Below are positions 25,477 through 40,026 of a DNA stretch of 64,000 nt, in pieces. The notes beneath the pieces were generated by a model. It made no database searches, was not told the origin of the DNA, and saw only the letters and a program-made list of their open reading frames with translations. Both the position numbers and the translations under genes were made by a program. Source of the DNA: Trematomus loennbergii (taxonomy: Eukaryota > Chordata > Actinopteri > Perciformes > Nototheniidae); NCBI GenBank assembly GCA_012861695.1, contig JAAOOA010000033.1:9974325-10038324 (forward strand). The letters run 5' to 3'. Position 1 is the stretch's first letter. Every line of letters begins with the position of its first letter.

Positions 25477-28400
25477 CTGGGTGTGGTGGGTGTGTATGTC
25501 TTCTGTGTGTTCTCGGGCACATGTGTCTGGCTCAGTGATGAAATCTAAGGTCATGTTAGAAACTGCGGTGAAGTCAAGTGTGTGTAAATTGAATGAGGAA
25601 ATATTCGCTTAGTCCTTATTACACGTTGAGGGATGTTAATGTACTGTAACCGTTTAGGACTTACTGTCTTGCTCATCCAATAAAGAAAGGAATGTGTGTG
25701 AGGACAAAAAAATCAAGCCCACACAACGTAGTCTAAACCCCAAACCAGCAGCATATAATGGACTTTTTGTGCAGTCTTTGTTTTTTGTGTTACCTAGACG
25801 TTTCTTAAGTAATTAAGTAACAGCCTCCTCCTGTTAAAAAGTAGGAGAACCTAATTGTAAGATCTGAGTGGGATTTGGAAATGACTTTGGCATTTTGAAT
25901 AACAACACATTTCTTCAGTGAGGTTCTTTGTCGGATTCCCATTCTTTTCTTTTCACTGACTTGAACAGATCCATATACCGAGTCTCCCACTTCAACTTAA
26001 ATAAGTTAGTACAATAATGTTTCTTAAGCTCTGGAGTGAGAGACAGATCCCACTGAACTGTCAGACAGTTTAGAAGATCACATTTCTTGTTGAAGGGATT
26101 TCCGAGATTCAGGTCAGATCCTTTTACTGGATGGAAATTTGAGACACTCAAGACTGACTGATTGGAATTATCTCAGGTTGATTATTTATTATGCGGCTTC
26201 TTCATCCTGGAAATGGACTTAGAGGCCCATTTTGACCTACCTTTAGAAAGCCCAAACTGTACGATACGGTAAATGCGATCAATGGAACTCCAGTAAGATA
26301 TGGAATAATTTATAATACACCTGCTGTTCAGAACTATGAGTTCAGTCCTGTCTAAACCCTTACAACACGTCCAGCTTTAAATGCTTATATCAGGGGGCTT
26401 TCTCAGAAATTCCAAAGTTTTAAGCTGGCCAACACTTTCTGGCCAAGTTCCTTTTTATGAGAAATAATAGAATAGATAGAAAATTCAAATGTCACAGTAG
26501 GATATCGTACCTTGACATTAAAGACCTGCTTCCCCTTTGCTTTCTCCGGCATGGAATTCGATATGATATAAAACGAAACTCAAAAGCATGCCTCCCAGCC
26601 ATGGCGCCTAAATAATAATGTAACAAAGGCACTCTTCTTTGCTTTCCTTTTCATCAAGATACCATCTTATCACAGTGCTCTCAGACTTTTCTGATTACAC
26701 TTTTGATTTTCCTCTCTTGTTGCTTAGGCTGCAAGTCTTCACTCCATTAATTCATGAGATAAATTTGAAGAATGCTTATCAGGTTCATCACGTTTAATGA
26801 CCTCATCATTATACTAGAAGAGGCTCTAATTGTGGCGGGATCAAGGTGTTTCCCATGTATAACAGTTTAATGGCTCTTATATATAGCTTTTGATGAGTGC
26901 CACATACATACTGTATGAGCCAGTATTGACAGAAAACTATTTATGAACCCTCACCTCGATATTGCAGTGACCCATGTACCTTTCTTCTTGAGCTGAAGCA
27001 TGGTTTCACACAGGGGACTGCATGCTACTTCCATGCTGGTGCAATAAGGAGGAGCTTATCGCTGGGGAGCCGGTCATCCCACGGTCAGATCCGTCCTTCT
27101 TAAGATGTTTGCATAAATTCCATTGCTGCAAAACTCAGATTGGAACACTTAGAGTACAACACCTATTCAAAGTCATTTTTATAAGATAAGATATGTTTTC
27201 CATGTGATTTGTTTGTCTTAAAAAGAAATAATCCTGGTTTTATGGCATATAAGTGACCATGATACTTTAGCAGCCACATAAGTGGGGCAGAAAAGTAGAG
27301 CCTTGGGCATAGCAGTGCTGTGAAATTGATACATCTATATAAGAAAAATGATTTCCAAACCACTGCCTCATAGTCATCTGCCAGCTAACTTAATGGATGC
27401 TACTTCGTTCTTCATGGATATTGTTTATTAAGCTGTCGTGAAAAAACTAATACATTACATTCCCTATCAAGTCAGAGCTTTCATCGGCTTTAAGCTGATG
27501 CACTTTTTCTCATTTTGGCCATCAAAGGGGCTTTTTTCCCCCCCAGTCTACTTCGTCTGCCAGTAATGCAATCTGGCATAAACAGGTTCTACTTAAAATT
27601 AAGCAAAACCAATACGCATTTAAAGATGACTGTAAACATGCAAAACGAGGCCCGGAATTCTATTGATCATAGTTAGGCCGCTCAATACTGTTGGCTCAGC
27701 ATTGGAGCCAGTAATGAATATTCCCACCAGTGGTGACAAGGAGGCCGAGTAGTTAGACACACAATTCTATACTGGAAAGGTCATAGACTCAATAATTAGA
27801 ATGAGCAGTGGGAACACCAACAAGCATGTACTCACAAAGTATCCTTTAGCACAAGATCCTTAGTCAAAACATTTCTACGGGCATACAATAAATGACTTGA
27901 ATGAATTAATATTGAAACTGTTAGACGTTTCTTCTCTATTATGTTTTATTTAACAAGTGAACTGCCCATTTCACACAAAGTACATTTGGGACAACAATGC
28001 AGGAAAAAGCAGGCTAAAGAACTTTGTTAGGGGTCACCGTCGCAATAACTGTTTTGTCATTGTTAGTTATTTACTTTCCAGACATGAAATCTCACCAACC
28101 CGACTCAAGGACGTGATCATAATGTTGAATCTTCTCAATGTCACTCTATACTACTCCCGGTCTTATTTGTTGACTTCTCCTCTGTATCATTCATGATCAC
28201 ACAGAATAATGTATCAGATAAAAAACTGCCATGAATAATATGAATAGAAATTCACATATCATTTCTGTGAACCCTTGTGCTCACCCATTTCCTGTGTATA
28301 TAGAGATGACTAAGTTGTGGGGCAATTGATTGACCATAGAGAAATCTTTCTGGTTACTGAACCATGTTTTGTAAAATGCATTTCAACCTGAGTTCTCACC

Positions 28401-28839
28401 TACCTTCAGCATCCTTCACTAGCCTCGAGGTAGCTGTCAACTTGTACCCATCTTTACACCTAAACTGCTCTGCAAACAGTGAAGTTAAATGCCAGTTACC
28501 ACTGTAGGCCATTGTATGTTTGTGTGCGTGGACTTGAGGCCCTTGTGCTTGGCAGGTAAGGCAGGAAAATGCATTATTGATACTGTTTGAGGTATGCAAA
28601 GCAAAGCAAGGAAACTCTTTGATCTCTCTTAGACGCAATGTCGCATGCAATGCCTCTCAGATTCACTCGTGTGCACACTGCACTGGGAGGCAAGAGCCAC
28701 ACATTTCTCCTTGATCACTTCTCCCTTTTATCTTTTTCCTTCCTCTTCTTTTTCTATTTAAGAGATACTGCCCAAGGAACAATTGTTTTGGTATTTGTCT
28801 TGCTCTGTCATTGGGAAAGAGAGAGTAGGAGAGAAGAGA

Positions 28840-29040
28840 AAAGCCATTATGATTTCTCCGGTAATTGCGGAACGATTGAAAATTGAACTGGGGAATTTGC
28901 TGCCAATTAACTGTATATTCATAAGGTAGTCTTATCATCCGAATTGAATTTACATGCAGAACGATGCAGCATGTGTCGGAACAGGGGGCATAATTGCAAA
29001 GCACGGCCAAGTGAGTTATGCAAATGGCGCTCATTTCCAC
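28840..29040. promoter_or_regulatory. candidate conserved non-coding element with octamer
   Basis: Non-repetitive AT-rich sequence with TAATTG at 28862-28867 and 28991-28996, CAATTAAC near 28904, and a perfect octamer ATGCAAAT at 29018-29025. The combination of homeodomain words and a POU octamer is typical of neural or early developmental enhancers. The frames here on both strands show no domain. This is an inference from motif content alone. Confidence 0.3.
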
Positions 29041-29574
29041 ACAAATTTGAAGTGACTTAGCCTCTACCCATATTCATATAATGCCTTAATAACTTAAACA
29101 TAAGGTAGCGCTACTGTAATTGCTGCTCTAGATTAAAGTTTCTAGTGCTTAGGTGAAAGAAATTAATGTCCCTGAAGGCAACAGCAGAAGTGAAGAGAAT
29201 AAACAACAAACACTCCAAACTACTGAGTCAAAATCTCTAACCCTGTTTGAAAGGGCTTAGTTTGTAGTTGGTTTTCTAAAGATTAGGTTAAATTTGGCGC
29301 TCATGCTCTTTCAAAGACTTAATACCACATGCACTTTATGGCTTAGGAAGGTAGATAACAGGCAACACCTGCGTCCCGTTGTGGTTGTGTGTTTGAGACA
29401 CAGGTATGCCACAGTGAAGAGATCAAGCTTATCCTCTGTGACAGTCACTTTTAAGTCCTTTTCAAAACTGGGTGGTTCAATTTACCATCATCGCCCCCCT
29501 CCAATCACACACACCCCCACTCTGACAAACTCACACCCACACGGTCACACACACACACTCCTCTGATAGGCTGT

Positions 29575-29800
29575 TGGACAAACCATTGACCTTCACTTTG
29601 CAATCTTTGAGGTCGATCAGTAGGCCATTCTTCCATGTAATGTTTACATCTCTGTGGGCTATTTGGCCACAATGGGGAGATTGCCTTTGGTCAACAACCT
29701 GTGTCCACAATGGTCATTTTCCACGCCGAGGCCCAAGGCGAGAGGCCATCAAAGCAGCAATCACCTTTTCTGCTTATTGAATGGAGAGAGACTGTAGGCT
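29575..29800. promoter_or_regulatory. candidate conserved non-coding element (FOX/SOX/TCF words)
   Basis: Within 115 bp there is a forkhead word TGTTTAC (29641-29647), two SOX words ACAATGG (29669-29675 and 29707-29713) and a TCF/LEF word ATCAAAG (29748-29754). The sequence is non-repetitive and slightly richer in GC than its surroundings. Short frames cross it on the plus strand, but none is domain-like. Confidence 0.3.
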
Positions 29801-29955
29801 TGAGGGAACCAATCACAGTCAGATTCTTTTTGATAGACACGTTTTTTTTGCTCTTTGTTTTCACGTCTCCTTCACAGCACGCTCAACATGACATCATCTG
29901 TGTGTCTTTGTGAATTCATTCATTTAAATATGCGATTGGAGAACAATAAATGACA

Positions 29956-30473
29956 CATTTACATTACATTACATTACATTGCATTTAGCTGACGCTTTTA
30001 TCCAAAGCGACTTATAAGTGCATTCGACCAACAAGATACAAACTTGAAGAAAACAGAATCATATAAGTACATCAGGTTTCATAGAGCTAAAACATTTCAA
30101 GTGCTACTCAACTGGCTTTAGATAAGCCAGTCCTTTATTAGTATATAAGTGCTTTGTTAGCAATTATTTGTTAGTGCTTCTATCGCTCGAAGCAGAGTCG
30201 AAAGAGATGAGTTTTCAGTCTGCGCCGGAAGATGTGCACGCTATCTGCTGTCCTGATTTCAATGGGGAGCTCATTCCACCATTTTGGAGCCAGGATAGCA
30301 AACCGACGTGTTTTTGCTGATGGGAACTTGGGTCCCCCTCGCAGTGCTGGTGCAGCGAGCCATTTGGCCAATGCAGAGCGGAGTGCACGTGCTGGGGTGT
30401 ACAGTTTAACCATGTCCTGGATGTAGGAAGGGCCAGATCCATTCACAGCATGGTACGCAAGTACCATTGTCTT
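29956..30473 (-). mobile_element. 5'-truncated L2-clade LINE
   Basis: Read on the minus strand, the element ends with a GCTTTGGATAAAAGCGTC-like tail followed by repeats of TGTAA (plus strand ACATT repeats at about 29956-29980). This is the known 3' end of fish L2 elements. Upstream of it lies the last part of the reverse-transcriptase reading frame (30180-30467). About 520 bp survive; the 5' part is missing, as usual after incomplete reverse transcription. No clear target duplication is visible. Confidence 0.85.
30180..30467 (-). pseudogene. C-terminal fragment of L2 LINE reverse transcriptase ORF
   Basis: The minus-strand frame is open for 95 codons and ends in a normal TAG stop. It carries the hallmark order of the extreme C-terminus of L2-type polyproteins: a Y-HAVNG segment, YTPARALRS, then FAILAPKWWNELP, and finally FRRRLKTHLFR before the stop. 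This region follows the reverse-transcriptase core, so the fragment has no endonuclease or polymerase active site and cannot function. The frame has stayed open, which suggests a fairly young copy, but the first ATG is accidental because the 5' end is the truncation point of the element. It belongs to the LINE at 29956-30473, not to a host gene. Confidence 0.85.
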
Positions 30474-32587
30474 TTACATTAAAACAGGTTCCTGTCTGGA
30501 TTTGAGCCACTGTGCATGTGTTTGTATTATGAGGAAATGCCAATTTTAAAACATCTGTAATTTAATTCATATAACTAACTCCCACATGCCATTTCATGTA
30601 GTTTAATTTGAATATAAGTAATAGGTAATGAATCTTTTAATTAATTGTATCCTTAATGATTAACATAATCATTTTGCATGTGAAGCAATAGCACCGTGTC
30701 TCTCAGCATGGGTGTACTTGTTCTTTCTAGTCGATTTAATTCTCCAGATTACAATTATACTTAATTTTTTCATGAGACATCTGGGACTAATATCTCAAAC
30801 TGGAGGTTTTAAAAGGCTATTACAAATGTTGGTCAGCGCTGACATTGGAGCTTAATATTCCATATGGAATTGTTATTTCTCAACACGGGCCACAGGGGTC
30901 AACTTTTACAGATATGTTTCTATCATTAGCACAAGAAGAATGTGTCAAGACAAGTGGCAATTCACTGCCATCATATTCCTTTGGCTCTACTTTAGAAATG
31001 GTAAGAAAATCAAAGAATGCTTTGAACTAAGTCATTAGGAGCAGAAACAAAAGGTAACATGTCGGCCTCTGTGATCGAGTACGCTTGAACTAAGGATTCT
31101 CTAATCATCAAGAGTGTAGCTGCTGTTGTCACTAATATATTAGCTGCTTTAGAAACAAAAAGAAAAGCAAAAAGCTTGTACAGAAAAACTTTCTCAAATG
31201 ATTGAGAGTTGCAAAATCAAAAAGTATGCATGACAGGCTCTGTTTGTGTGTGTGTGAACTCTATAAGATTAGTGAATGTGTGTGTGAGAGATGACAGTCT
31301 GCCTGTAGATCCACAGGGACTGGGAGCAGGTGTACGGCTCCGTCCCTCAGCCGTGCCAGGACTCAACGTGCCAGCCATGTCCGCCTCTCAACACCCCTGC
31401 TTCTCCCTCTCCACCCGCCTCACCTTCTGTCTACCTCTTTCCCTCCACACTTCCTTTCAACCTCCATCCTTACTTCCCAGTTCACATCCTGCTCTATCTT
31501 GTTATTTTTTCCCATCCTGCACTCATTCTTCCACTCACCTGCTCCAAAATGAGCTAAATCCCACGATACCCTTCATAGCCTTTTCCATTTGCAGTTCCGG
31601 CCTGCGCCCAAAACCTCACCAATATATTCCATGGGCTCTAACCTATATCTACAAGGAACCATAGTCTTACCATTATTATTGTTCAATTATTCATCATGAT
31701 ATCACAGTCTTAATGCTTTGTAAACCCCTTGAGGAAAAGCCTTTTATACTTTTCCTCCATCAGTCGGAAGCCAGAAAGTTGGAATAATGAACTTTAACCC
31801 CATATTGAACTGTGTTTTCAACAATTCTAGATTCCATCTTATTTGATCGCTTTGATATATAACTATATATGTAAATAATTCCAAACAAATGTATGTATTC
31901 ACGTTTTATGCCAAAAACTAACATTATTTCATTGCCTAAGATAATTGTCATCCGATATCTGTTGACACTCAGATATTTCTGCTTGATGGAGTTCAGCTTT
32001 TGGTCTAGCTTTTTTTGAAACTATATGCATTTTGATTTATATAAACAAATCAGCTGATGCAGTGACCTGGATGCATTAAGCAAATTATGGGGCATCAAAT
32101 TATGGGGCATCAAAGCATGAGCCTCGATGAAAAAACACTGATTTTAATGGGGCTCCAAAAATATTAGCCCCATGTTTATTCTATTTTCCTTTTCCATTTC
32201 CATTTAATTTTGTTTTTCATCTCTGAATAATACATATTTATAATACACTTGCAATAAAAACAACATTACCTAAGTGACTTGGCTGCACACACTTCCTTTC
32301 CTCCTCTATTAAATGCCAGAGCGTATTCTTCCCTCTCTTATTAAATGTCAAACAACAAAAGTGATCATTTTCAGCAGCAGTTGCACTATCTATGCATAAA
32401 ACACTGAGCTGTCATTTAGACACACGACTTTCATGTTTCTTCTCTAACTTCCTCCTGCCATCCAAAGCCCGCCCTTTTAATACCTCCTTTCAAAGCTCCC
32501 TGTTGTCTTCCAGGCTCCCCCACATATATTAAAACCCTCCAACAGTCACAGCCACCTGCTTTATAGCCTCACTCCATCTTCACCACA
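30474..32587. other. non-coding stretch with a GC- and pyrimidine-rich segment
   Basis: Mostly AT-rich. At 31310-31560 a GC-rich, pyrimidine-rich stretch keeps two plus-strand frames open (one with a DWEQVYGSVPQPCQ-like start). Composition alone explains this. A 15-bp tandem duplication lies at 32082-32111. Confidence 0.5.
32082..32111. repeat. 15-bp tandem duplication
   Basis: AAATTATGGGGCATC occurs twice, head to tail and without change. Confidence 0.95.
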
Positions 32588-32750
32588 TGTCATCAAAGGT
32601 ACACACCACACACACACCACACACGCACATGCACACGCACACGCACAGATACACACATACACACGTTAATTTAGCCTCACAAGCTAGACCCCAGAATCTA
32701 ATCAAACCTTCCCACCACATTCAACCCCTGCTCTGCTCGTCTGTACCCTG

Positions 32751-35664
<2,914 letters not shown>

Positions 35665-35667
35665 TAA

Positions 35668-35704
35668 GGCCGTGTCTCAATTCAGGGGCTGCATCCTTCG
35701 GAGG
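35668..35704. repeat. left 37-bp terminal inverted repeat
   Basis: Identical over all 37 bp, in reverse complement, to 39990-40026. Perfect identity of long ends suggests fairly recent activity of the family. Confidence 0.95.
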
Positions 35705-35821
35705 CTGCATTCGTAGACCGCATACGTCACTTCCGCCGAAAGAAGGCTGTCCCAATTTAAAAAAAAGACAAGACTCCTCCAAATGCGGTCCACGAATGCG
35801 GCCTTCTTTTCCCAGATTTGA

Positions 35822-35842
35822 AGGATACATCTGATGTATCCT
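35822..35842. repeat. 10-bp hairpin in the Harbinger-like left arm
   Basis: AGGATACATC, one T, then GATGTATCCT. A likely subterminal structure of the element. Confidence 0.85.
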
Positions 35843-36504
35843 CCGCGGTCTACCATATTCCAGGATGCAATGCACGCTGGGGACGAGTGAGATTTTTTCA
35901 AATTAAATGGCGGTCCGGTCTCCCCAGCAGAGTGGATTTAAAAGCAGGAGCAAACGGAGGAATCACTAATAAATGTGAGTATTGGGTTTCAACTTACTTT
36001 AAAATAACCAACGTCAAACCCAAGAGGCATTAAAACGTACATTTTCTTTAAATAATACGGATAAATACGTGACGTTAGTCACGCTAACTAGCTAGCTGGA
36101 CGTGCTGCACTTATTCTTAATTCAATTCAGAAGTTTACTAAAGTCATACAGAGATCTTGGCTCTGTTATAGATAAGTTATACTTTATATTATATCTATAA
36201 ATAGACCAAAGTGAAAACATTTAGACCTGTATAGCCTACAGTACGGTGGGATTTATAAAATGGTACCCAGACGTGTAGCTGCTGTTGCTTTATTTATTTC
36301 TCTGACATTTTGCAATGTTTTACTGTTTATTCAGCTCATGCTGCTTTGAGGTAGGTCAAATCATCTTTTATTTAGGTTAAAGTTTATTGAATTTATCCTA
36401 ATCCCATAATAATAAGACAATAAAAAAAAAGCAGCCTTTTGCTTGATTTTAGTTTTTGCAGTGCTTTCAAAGGGATGCAAACTGTGACTGTCACTTCATC
36501 TCAA

Positions 36505-37631
36505 CCTGTTAAGCCCGAGAGACCCCGGTACCGGGGCACTGCCGCAACATCTTGCAGGAAACAGTGTCTGAGGGCATGTTCATTTAATAAAACTATGAAT
36601 GTTTTATATCCATGTAACGGGAAGAAACTCATCTAACTGATCATTTTTTTTTTTTTTTCAAAAGAAAACCCACAATGCTAACAATGAGCCTCTGAATTAG
36701 CAACGAGCGAAACATGCTAACACCTTACTGCACCGAAAATCACTCACAAAACCTTATTATTTATCTTTTCACCACATCCAACACATCGATTCACATCGTG
36801 AGGTGACACAGAATCTATTGACACCGACATTACCACTGAATTATACGTATTTGCGACGTTATAAGCAAAAACGGACATCAAAACAGGTGACGCTAGGTAG
36901 CTAAAAATGCTAACATTTTTACCTTGGCTCTGTAGTCTCTCCAAAGTGGTCTTCAATGGCATTAAAACGATAAAAACGCTGCAGAAGTTAATCCATAGGT
37001 TAATCGAATGTGTCTGTGTCCCTTTGAAATGATTTCTGATAATCCATAAGCATTAAAACTGCTTTTCCGTTTCCAGATGTCAAAGCTAGAGATAGGTTCA
37101 CTCTGATTGAAAATTACATGCGCGAAGCCCCAACCTTTTCTCTTCACAATGAGTGTGTGTGTGGGGACTCCCCCTTCGATTCTATTGGCTCTAACGGTCA
37201 GAAAGATCGAGCAATGGGGGCCAGAGATATGGAAAATCCACCCAAATGACCCCAGAAGTGGTTTCTTTTGCTAAATCTCTCTAAAAAGGTCAAATGTCAC
37301 TTGTTTTGCATCAATCTTGATACAGGGTACTTATTATATGTTGTACTTTGGATTCCTAAAGCTTTTAGTCTACTAACCCATCATCCAAGTAAAAAATACT
37401 TTTTGGACGGACACTATAGTTTGCAGTTTTTTACTATGTAAAATCTGAATTTTCTTTAAAAAAAAACATCTATATTGATTCTGACTTTTCTACATCCAAC
37501 TCACAGGTTTATCATTACTTGAGAAAAAAGATTATTAATTTAACCCTTTTAGAAGGGAAGATATGGTCATTTGTTCTGGGAATGTCATTTTCGAGCCTGA
37601 GACCTGAAAAACAGGCTCAGGGCTTAACAGG
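36505..37631. mobile_element. piggyBac-type non-autonomous transposon, copy 2
   Basis: Same ends as the copy at 2912 (CCTGTTAAGCCCGAG ... GGGCTTAACAGG) and nearly the same sequence throughout, in the same orientation. The right flank is TTAA (37632-37635). The left flank is TCAA (36501-36504), best explained as a point change in an original TTAA. An A-rich run (18 A) follows directly after the right end. The element lies inside the Harbinger-like element, so it inserted later. The minus-strand frames at 36744-36962 and 36962-37147 correspond to those of copy 1, with a different C-terminus caused by an indel. Confidence 0.85.
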
Positions 37632-37755
37632 TTAAAAAAAAAAAAAAAAACTACATCATTTGAAATAATCATTTAGGGATTGTTTGTCTGAAATGCTTAG
37701 AGTTACATTTTGCAATAATACTTTTGCAACCCTGTGTTAAATATGATTATTACAT

Positions 37756-39475
37756 GGCTTAGTTGAATACTCGATTCTGATTGGTCAATTTAGAACACGT
37801 GACACGTTGTTAATCCAGAACAGACAGACCGCTGTCAAGGACTTATTGACCGTTGTTAAGGACGCTCACATCTGCACAAACAAGTCCGGTCGATTGAACT
37901 GTATACAGTTTGCTTTTCTAACTGACAAGACAAGAGTGACAAGAAAACAGCGGAGAAGTAACGGCAGAAACCCTCCTTTTTACGCAGCGGTCCAGACATA
38001 GACATCAGACGGCAAAACATATTCAGTGTGCAGTTCCTTTGGCATTAGGGCAGGGATATCTAGATACTTTCCAAGGTTTGACATCATGAATTGTGATACT
38101 TTTAAAGCAAGCAACGATGTTTTCAAATCTGTAATCAAAAAGCTCCGCCTTCCTGCCGTTGCGTTGCTACGTTTTTTTTTTCAAACGGTAACAACGGACT
38201 ATTTTCCTTAGCGGATGCATGTCAATTTAAATCAATACATACAACTATTTTTTAAATCAATAAAATCATTTTCTAAATCCATAAAAGCATTTAAATTAAT
38301 AGTGGGAGTCATATCATTACTTTGTTGAGAATGTGGCCATGTAATAAGCGGGATAATGTGCAGCGACTTGGTCATTATGGGGAAAAGAACACCGACAGGC
38401 TGATCAGGAGCCCGACGCGAAGCGGAGGGATCTAGATCTAGATTATCCCTTACTTAATTCACTCTTCTTTTCCCTTCTTTTTCTCTGTAATTAGGACAAT
38501 TCTGGAGAAATGGATCGGCTGGAGAAGGACCCCTAATCTGAAAAGTGCACGGCAAATCAGCAGGACAGAGCTGCCATCCACCTGGACCCCCCGTGGTGCT
38601 GGAGAAAGCAAAACGGCGAACATCATCCACCCAAACCTCTGCTTACTGCCGTCCTACAGACTTGTGTCTTAGGTTCAGAATTAGATTTTTTATGTGTCCT
38701 TTCTTTTAATAGATATTTAATGATTAAAGCTTGAGTCTGTCAGATTTCTGAAACAGCTGCTTCTATACACTTGCTGCACATGTAATAAAAATAAACAACT
38801 CCATAAACACACTTTTGCTGATATGTGTTTTACTGCTGGTGATGTTACATGACATAATTGATTTCTTCTGTCTCAATGATGAAAGTTATCATAATAGAAT
38901 ACATGAAGCTGCAGAGAGAGGATGGATATATTCTTAGCTCTACTTTGTGATTAGATGAAAATACAAAATTGAATTAAAATAGTAATTGTTAAATACATTG
39001 TTTATTTCATTTACTGAGGTTTTAACCATTATTTACAACATGTGTACATAAGCAGTGGAATAATAGGATATCTCTAGGTCATTAAACTGTCTTAAATTCA
39101 GTTTAATTCTATTAATACAAAAAATAGGGCATAGAAAATGTTTAATTGTGTATTTCAGCAGAGCAGGGGGTCACGCTGCTGGACCTGGAGGTGCTGACCT
39201 GGTGTAGGTAGGTCATCTGGGCTGGTTTAGGAGAAGAAGGAGAATATAATTAAGCAATAGCTCACGACAGGCCGTGGTATATGCTCATTATATCACAGCT
39301 AAGGGGCGTGGTTCGGCCCGACGCGAAGCATGCAGATTGCTTTTCAGCCCAACTGTATACAGTTTTTCTCAGACGCGGAGGGATACTGACTTGTTGTGAA
39401 AAGTAACTACAATTCTACCCGTGATATACGCTCATTATATCACGGCTAAGAACCAATCAGATTGCTTGATTTGAC
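37756..39475. mobile_element. probable second DNA element nested in the Harbinger-like element
   Basis: The left arm (TTGAATACTCGATTCTGATTGG, near 37762) and the reverse complement of the right arm (TCAAATCAAGCAATCTGATTGG, ending 39453) are similar over about 22 bp. Inside are repeated modules: the palindrome AACTGTATACAGTT at 37897-37910 and 39351-39364; CCCGACGCGAAGC near 38411 and 39317; and a 10-bp stem CCGTGATATA/TATATCACGG at 39419-39445 with an imperfect copy at 39272-39298. Such repeats are typical of subterminal regions. I cannot fix the outer boundaries or a target duplication, so coordinates are approximate. Confidence 0.45.
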
Positions 39476-39989
39476 TTGACGTTTTATAAACAGTTATAAA
39501 CCACAGCTAGATTATATTAAGATTAGAAAACTAATATTGTTAAGAATCAATCTATACAACATGCTTTTGTTAATTAAAAAAAAACATATTGTTTTATTAG
39601 TACAGAACAATTAAGACTTATTTGAAATAATATGATTAAATGACATCAGCTATACATCATTTACTTGTTAACTTACTAATGTAACATTACTGGGGGCTAA
39701 AGGAACAGCTTAATCTTATTTACCTGGCCATGGTCCTCTTTATTTCATCGCCGTCGGTGATCTCCAAAAAATGGTTAAAGTAAAAAGTAAAAGTAACGTT
39801 TCTGGATCCGTTTCAGCTGAGTTAGCTTGTAAGCTAGCATGCTGCTGGAGCGGCGCAACAGAATAGCACGTATCACGTGACGTAAATACGAAGCGCTCCG
39901 TAGGCTACACCATCTCATTTCATAGGCCGCTCGGTCCAGCCTACCCGGTCTACGTGGGCTGGCTCCTCAATGGACCGCGTAGGCTGTGT

Positions 39990-40026
39990 CCTCCGAAGGA
40001 TGCAGCCCCTGAATTGAGACACGGCC
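39990..40026. repeat. right 37-bp terminal inverted repeat
   Basis: Exact reverse complement of 35668-35704, followed by the TAA target copy at 40027-40029. Confidence 0.95.

Larger units (their letters stand above)
23903..28829. other. non-coding stretch with GT microsatellites
   Basis: About 4.9 kb with no supported gene. It contains two GT microsatellites (listed separately). The 153-codon minus-strand frame at 24921-25382 runs into the CA repeat (poly His-Thr) and has no recognisable domain outside it. Confidence 0.5.
35668..40026. mobile_element. Harbinger-like non-autonomous transposon hosting nested insertions
   Basis: The first 37 bp (35668-35704, beginning GGCCGTGTCTCAATTCAGG) are the exact reverse complement of the last 37 bp (39990-40026). 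TAA lies on both sides (35665-35667 and 40027-40029), the 3-bp TWA target expected for PIF/Harbinger. The span is 4359 bp, but 36505-37631 is a piggyBac-type insertion and about 37756-39475 looks like a second insertion, leaving roughly 1.5 kb of original element. The left arm also holds a 10-bp hairpin at 35822-35842. Frames in the arms do not resemble the Harbinger transposase or its MYB-like partner, so it looks non-autonomous. A related superfamily such as ISL2EU cannot be ruled out. Confidence 0.85.
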
